NCBI GenBank assembly: GCA_000469685.2
Contig: LS997567.1
Span: 20,581,608-20,645,607, forward strand
DNA length: 64,000 bases
Direction: 5' to 3'
Source of the DNA: Haemonchus contortus
Taxonomy: Eukaryota > Nematoda > Chromadorea > Rhabditida > Trichostrongylidae
Numbering within the stretch: position 1 is the stretch's first letter; the number at the start of each line of letters is the position of its first letter. The position numbers were made by a program, and so were the translations under genes. Shown piece after piece: positions 60,508 to 64,000 of this stretch. Below the pieces are notes generated by a model. That model saw only the letters and a program-made list of their open reading frames with translations. It made no database searches and had not been told where the DNA came from.

Positions 60508-61159
60508 TGCACGATCGAAATGACTACTCAGTTCTTATCCTGAGTAATGCTCATAGCCCCCATGGGTGGTGAAAAGGACCCTCTCGCTCCCAAAATATCG
60601 GCGTTCAGGGCATAGTGGAAGCCCTGTTGCTGTCATGAGTGGCTTTCCCGCCTCTCGATCGAGATTACGTCAGACGAGTGCCGAGGCAATACAGATTGCT
60701 ATTATTCGTTCTAGGACCAACACACAATCAGCTGATCGCCTAGTGATGAAGCGATGTTTTTCTCCCATTCTTTTTCCTCTGTTATTGTTTTTGCTGCCGC
60801 AATCCCTTTTTATTTCCTACCCCAGAAGGCTGAGAAGGGTGAGCTATTTTTGATGTAACTAGGGTTTTTTGTCTACTTATGCTTATGAGTGAATGAATTT
60901 TTGCTTACCGTAGTCAGTTATTTGCACCAGGACCCACACGAGTGCAATGACGCACTATGCGTAGCTCGTCCAAACGCCCCACTCTTCTTCATTCTTCTAG
61001 TATTCTCGTCCAGCCCCCTTGTTAACGATTTTTCGAAGCCTTTTTCACTTCGGGAACACCGATCCACGTAGTTCCTTCGCCTCCATCGCACTATTTTCCA
61101 TCTTATCTTCCATTTTTCGTCATAATTTGGGTTACCCAAGACTATCGTGAACAGTGCCT
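60508..61159 (-). mobile_element. TIR element family M, copy 3, inverted next to copy 2
   Basis: Reverse complement of the family, beginning at 61,159 with AGGCACTGTTCACGATAGTC. Blocks GGGTAACCCAAATTATGACG, GAAGAAGAGTGGGGCG, GATTGTGTGTTGGTCCTAGA and CTCGATCGAGAGGCGGGAAA follow down to about 60,508, where the inner end is eroded. With copy 2 it forms a 1.35-kb imperfect inverted repeat. Confidence 0.82.
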
Positions 61160-61826
61160 TCAATGTAGAAAATCTGCGTCTCAGGGACCTGAATAAAGTG
61201 TTTCATGACTGAATGAGCATACGCATATCTTGCCTCAATTCACCAAACTGGACGCAACATTCGCAAAATTAGTGGCTTCGTTCACAGAACGGGCTCAAAA
61301 GTACGAAATGATTGCAAAACTAAGGAAGTACATTGGAAAAACCACCAATAGAAGCAACCTTTGCAAATTTTGGTCGGAATTTTGTAGTTAGTTGTTTTAC
61401 AGTATCGTATGCGCAGTTTGACTTCAGATGAAGGAAGCAGCTGGCAACTCTTTTTGAGTTGCCACGCGGTAGTCCGACAATGTTTGGGCAAAGGCGGTTG
61501 TTAAGATATTTATTTTTGACGAGTTTTACTAATATAGATCAGCTGGTTAATTGCCCTGATGCGAGAATATTGTCCTCGATATTGTCCGGCAGATGTCGTT
61601 GGTCGCTGCAACGTGGACGATGGTGAACGAGACGAACGGTAGCACAGAAGCTGGAGCTTTGCCGAGGTCACCTTCTTTTATGCGGCCGTTTGAGCTCGCT
61701 TGGGACAACATAATCTGAAAAATGCGGTTGTTACGGTTAACAAAGAACCTATGTTTTGAGGGAATGCTCGCATTCAGCTAACCCTTGACAAGATGAAGCC
61801 CCTATGATTTGAGAAGATCCCTTCTT
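61160..61826. other. No gene recognised
   Basis: Unassigned. It may include the decayed 3' part of the RTE copy that follows on the minus strand, but no motif is visible. Confidence 0.45.
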
Positions 61827-63880
61827 TCAAGCTAGACCTACGGCAAACGCGCAACTATGAAGATCCGAACGGCGATAAGTCGGTCGGTGAATCACAGCAA
61901 TCGACGACTTCTTCGACACTGAATGTGCATTTGCTACAAGAATAGAAAAGTTTAGAAAGGTGTCTGTATTGCATTGTTCCAACAGCTTGATGTAGCATGG
62001 GTCGACTACTGCATGGTGGAATGCGTTCCAGACAGAGTTGAGCTCCATACTGTCGAATGCCTTCGCATAGTCGATAAAGCGGAGAAGGAGGGATTGTTTG
62101 TAATCCTTTGTCCGCTCTATTAGCTGCGTAACAGTGTGAATATGATCCATACAACAGAAGGCCATGCAAAAACCGGCTTGTTCGACTGGCTGGAAGTCAT
62201 CCAGTTGCCTGTAAAGTCTGTTTAGAAGAGTCTCAGTAAACAGCTTCCACGGTTACGGGAGAAGGGCGATAGGGCAGCAGTTTTTCATCCGATCGCGCTC
62301 GCCTTCCCTGAACAGAGGAACTGTTTTTGATATCTCCCACTGGTCCGGAATCCTATGAGCGTCCAGGTACTTGTTATAGCGCTTGGTGAGCTGCTTGATG
62401 ACAAAGTAGGACGCCGACTTGAAAATTCCCCTTAGTCTTAGTTCGGCTCGAGTGCCTTTCTTGGCTTCATCTGACGTATGGCGCCTTCTACCTCCCATTC
62501 TTCTATCCTCGGAACCATCTCTTGTGTTCTCCTTACTCGATGTTTGCGGTCTGCCCATCGCATCTCTCATAACCGTGATGACGGAGCGAGAGTCACTCAA
62601 TTCCTTACGACATTGGTTAAGGCTCGCTCTTGCCTCTGCTACTTCCTTTAGTCCGGTGTCTTTGTATCGCTGTATCAAATCTCTCAAATCGATGCGGCTC
62701 GCTTTACTGATCGAAGCACGCTCCACTGAATGCTGAGTTACGATAAACGGCAGCCCGTGATTGGAGGAGTGACGAGCATTTCCATCGATTCTGCTGCTCG
62801 AATTCATCCTTGCTGACACAGCCAGTGTCGTTGTGCAGTGTGAAAGTCCTTGTACGAGCAAGTGTTAACTTGTTGCAAATCCTGTGCCTCATCCGTACTG
62901 AGCAGCGGCTACCTCCATAGCACTTGTATCATACTGCGGTAGTCGTATGGGAGGATGCCGGAAGTGATCCCGTCATCGAAGTTTTGCTCGTAAGCGGACT
63001 TTGGCTCCAACGAAGTTATGGTCGCTTCCGGCGTGGAACGCATTTACCACACTGGCGTCTAGCATACTTAACTTTCCGTCGGTGGGAACGTGGTCGATTT
63101 TACTGCGAGTCGCATGCCTCAAAACGCCCACCAATCGTTCTCCGTTTTCGTTCGCTTCTCCGATACCGTGTGGTCCGAGGCATGCTGTAGCTGGTCCTTC
63201 CTCGTGGATGGTTGCGTTGAAGTCTCCAACAACGTAATTGTGCTATGAATTCTCGTTCTTCGTAACCTCCTCCAGCTCCTTATGGGAAGCGTCCTTTTCT
63301 CCGTCGGTTGCTGTTGAAGTTGGTGCATACATAGCAGTTAATAATGCTGACGGTGGTGCGCTTGTCACTGCGTAGGTGGAGAATGGCCATGCGTGGGCCG
63401 AGTACTTCGGTTCAGTCGACCAGATGTTCGCTCAGACAGTGGAGTAAGAATCCGACGCCTCCGACGTTTCCTGAATCCTTCTTCCGCTCCTAGAGCGAGT
63501 AGGTGGCCGTCGTTGGTCTTCTCGATGGCTGCTTCCTTGGTTTTTATTTCTTGAAAGGCAATGACTTCGGAGCGAATTTTCTTGCTGGTCTCAATTAGGA
63601 TGGTTTGGTCCCCCTTTGAGGAAATGTTACGGTAGTTGTGGGTGCTAATTCGTAGGCAGTCTCCATGCCTCGAAGGCATTTCGTCCTGTGCACTCCGAAT
63701 CCTGTGGCAGTTTCTGTCTAAAGGTCCAGGTTGCCTCTTGTTCCGGTGTAGTTAAGTTCGTGCTTTCATCTACGCCGCTCAAAACACTCTTTGAACATGT
63801 TGAAGCTGAGTTACCGATCCTTGGGTAGTACCCCATTGACGCGCTGATCACCTACACTGTAAAATTCCATCCATTTGCCC
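61827..63880 (-). mobile_element. RTE-type retrotransposon, subfamily B, 5' two-thirds, broken
   Basis: On the minus strand there is an N-terminal leader (63,850-63,680), then the endonuclease with R-I-S-T-H-N-Y-R-N-I-S (63,650) and V-I-A-F-Q-E-I-K-T-K-E (63,570, catalytic Glu kept). The rest of the endonuclease is frameshifted (63,430-62,900), including A-H-N-Y-V-V-G-D-F-N-A-T-I (about 63,215). A long open linker (62,861-62,253) contains D-L-I-Q-R-Y-K-D-T-G, I-P-D-Q-W-E-I-S-K-T-V-P-L and N-C-C-P-I-A-L-L-P. The palm is M-D-H-I-H-T-V-T-Q-L and motif A F-I-D-Y-A-K-A-F-D-S (about 62,075). It ends near 61,830 before motif B. The copy at 3-4.6 kb is the same subfamily and holds mostly the complementary half. 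Confidence 0.86.
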
Positions 63881-63914
63881 TCTGACCGCTTCGGGGCCAG
63901 TTGTAGAGTTTTAA

Positions 63915-63932
63915 GGGGGAGGGGGGGGGGGG
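63915..63932. repeat. G-run (G5-A-G12)
   Basis: A poly-G tract lies about 35 bp upstream of the likely 5' boundary of the minus-strand RTE copy. It is the only long tract with G on the plus strand; the other four long homopolymers are C runs. Confidence 0.9.
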
Positions 63933-64000
63933 TAGGGTTAATAAACATATCACATATATACCTGTCGTCCCCTTGACCGTCGAGTTCTTCGAGCAGGCGC

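Overview
The window looks like repeat-dominated nuclear DNA from a nematode, most likely a clade V strongylid (hookworm-like) species. Support comes from AT-rich intergenic DNA, short introns with GTAAG-type donors and TTNCAG-type acceptors, several decayed RTE-type non-LTR retrotransposons with an apurinic-type endonuclease and reverse transcriptase, mariner/Tc1 relics, and an innexin N-terminus typical of nematodes. The species assignment is inference. No bacterial operon, CRISPR array, rRNA gene or functional tRNA gene was seen.

Layout: 1-1.9 kb holds a broken Tc1/mariner-like transposase end and three copies of a coding-like repeat. 3-4.6 kb (minus) and 6.3-8.6 kb (plus) hold two RTE retrotransposons; the second ends at a 190-bp palindrome. 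10.7-12.6 kb has a tRNA-derived SINE and a 0.9-kb inverted-repeat element that lies next to the only confidently recognised host gene, the first two coding exons of an innexin (12,987-12,650, minus). 15.6-23.2 kb is a CA-rich satellite of about 7.4 kb with two higher-order periods (about 780 and 860 bp). 24-34.7 kb mixes an RTE fragment, two mariner-like deletion derivatives, two more SINE copies and a TIR element. 36-37.4 kb is a GC-palindromic tandem repeat ending in a CA microsatellite. 37.4-39.3 kb is a further RTE copy. 40.0-41.5 kb is an almost pure 1.47-kb (CATA)n tract. 46.2-47.5 kb is a Tc1-like element with perfect 25-bp terminal repeats set inside TA microsatellites, followed by an RTE fragment. 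50.1-50.7 kb repeats the GC-palindromic family. 51.7-52.6 kb is a deleted mariner. 53.0-54.9 kb is a foldback element with arms of about 600 bp. 59.8-61.2 kb holds two inverted copies of a TTAA-flanked element. 61.8-63.9 kb is a minus-strand RTE copy.

Apart from the innexin exons, possible host coding DNA is limited to short exon-like frames with no family assignment. The best are a phase-coherent three-exon cysteine-rich model at 56.3-57.5 kb, a two-exon model at 43.0-43.6 kb, terminal exons at 24.6-24.9 kb, and small frames at 5.2-5.9 kb, 14.4-14.6 kb and 41.8-42.1 kb. The very long frames in the CA-rich and CATA arrays are microsatellite artefacts, not genes.

Two themes stand out. One GC-palindromic repeat family ends in a microsatellite at each of four loci, so the giant CA satellite may have grown from the tail of a mobile element. 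Inverted or foldback organisation is also unusually common: at least seven independent palindromes or long inverted repeats were found.
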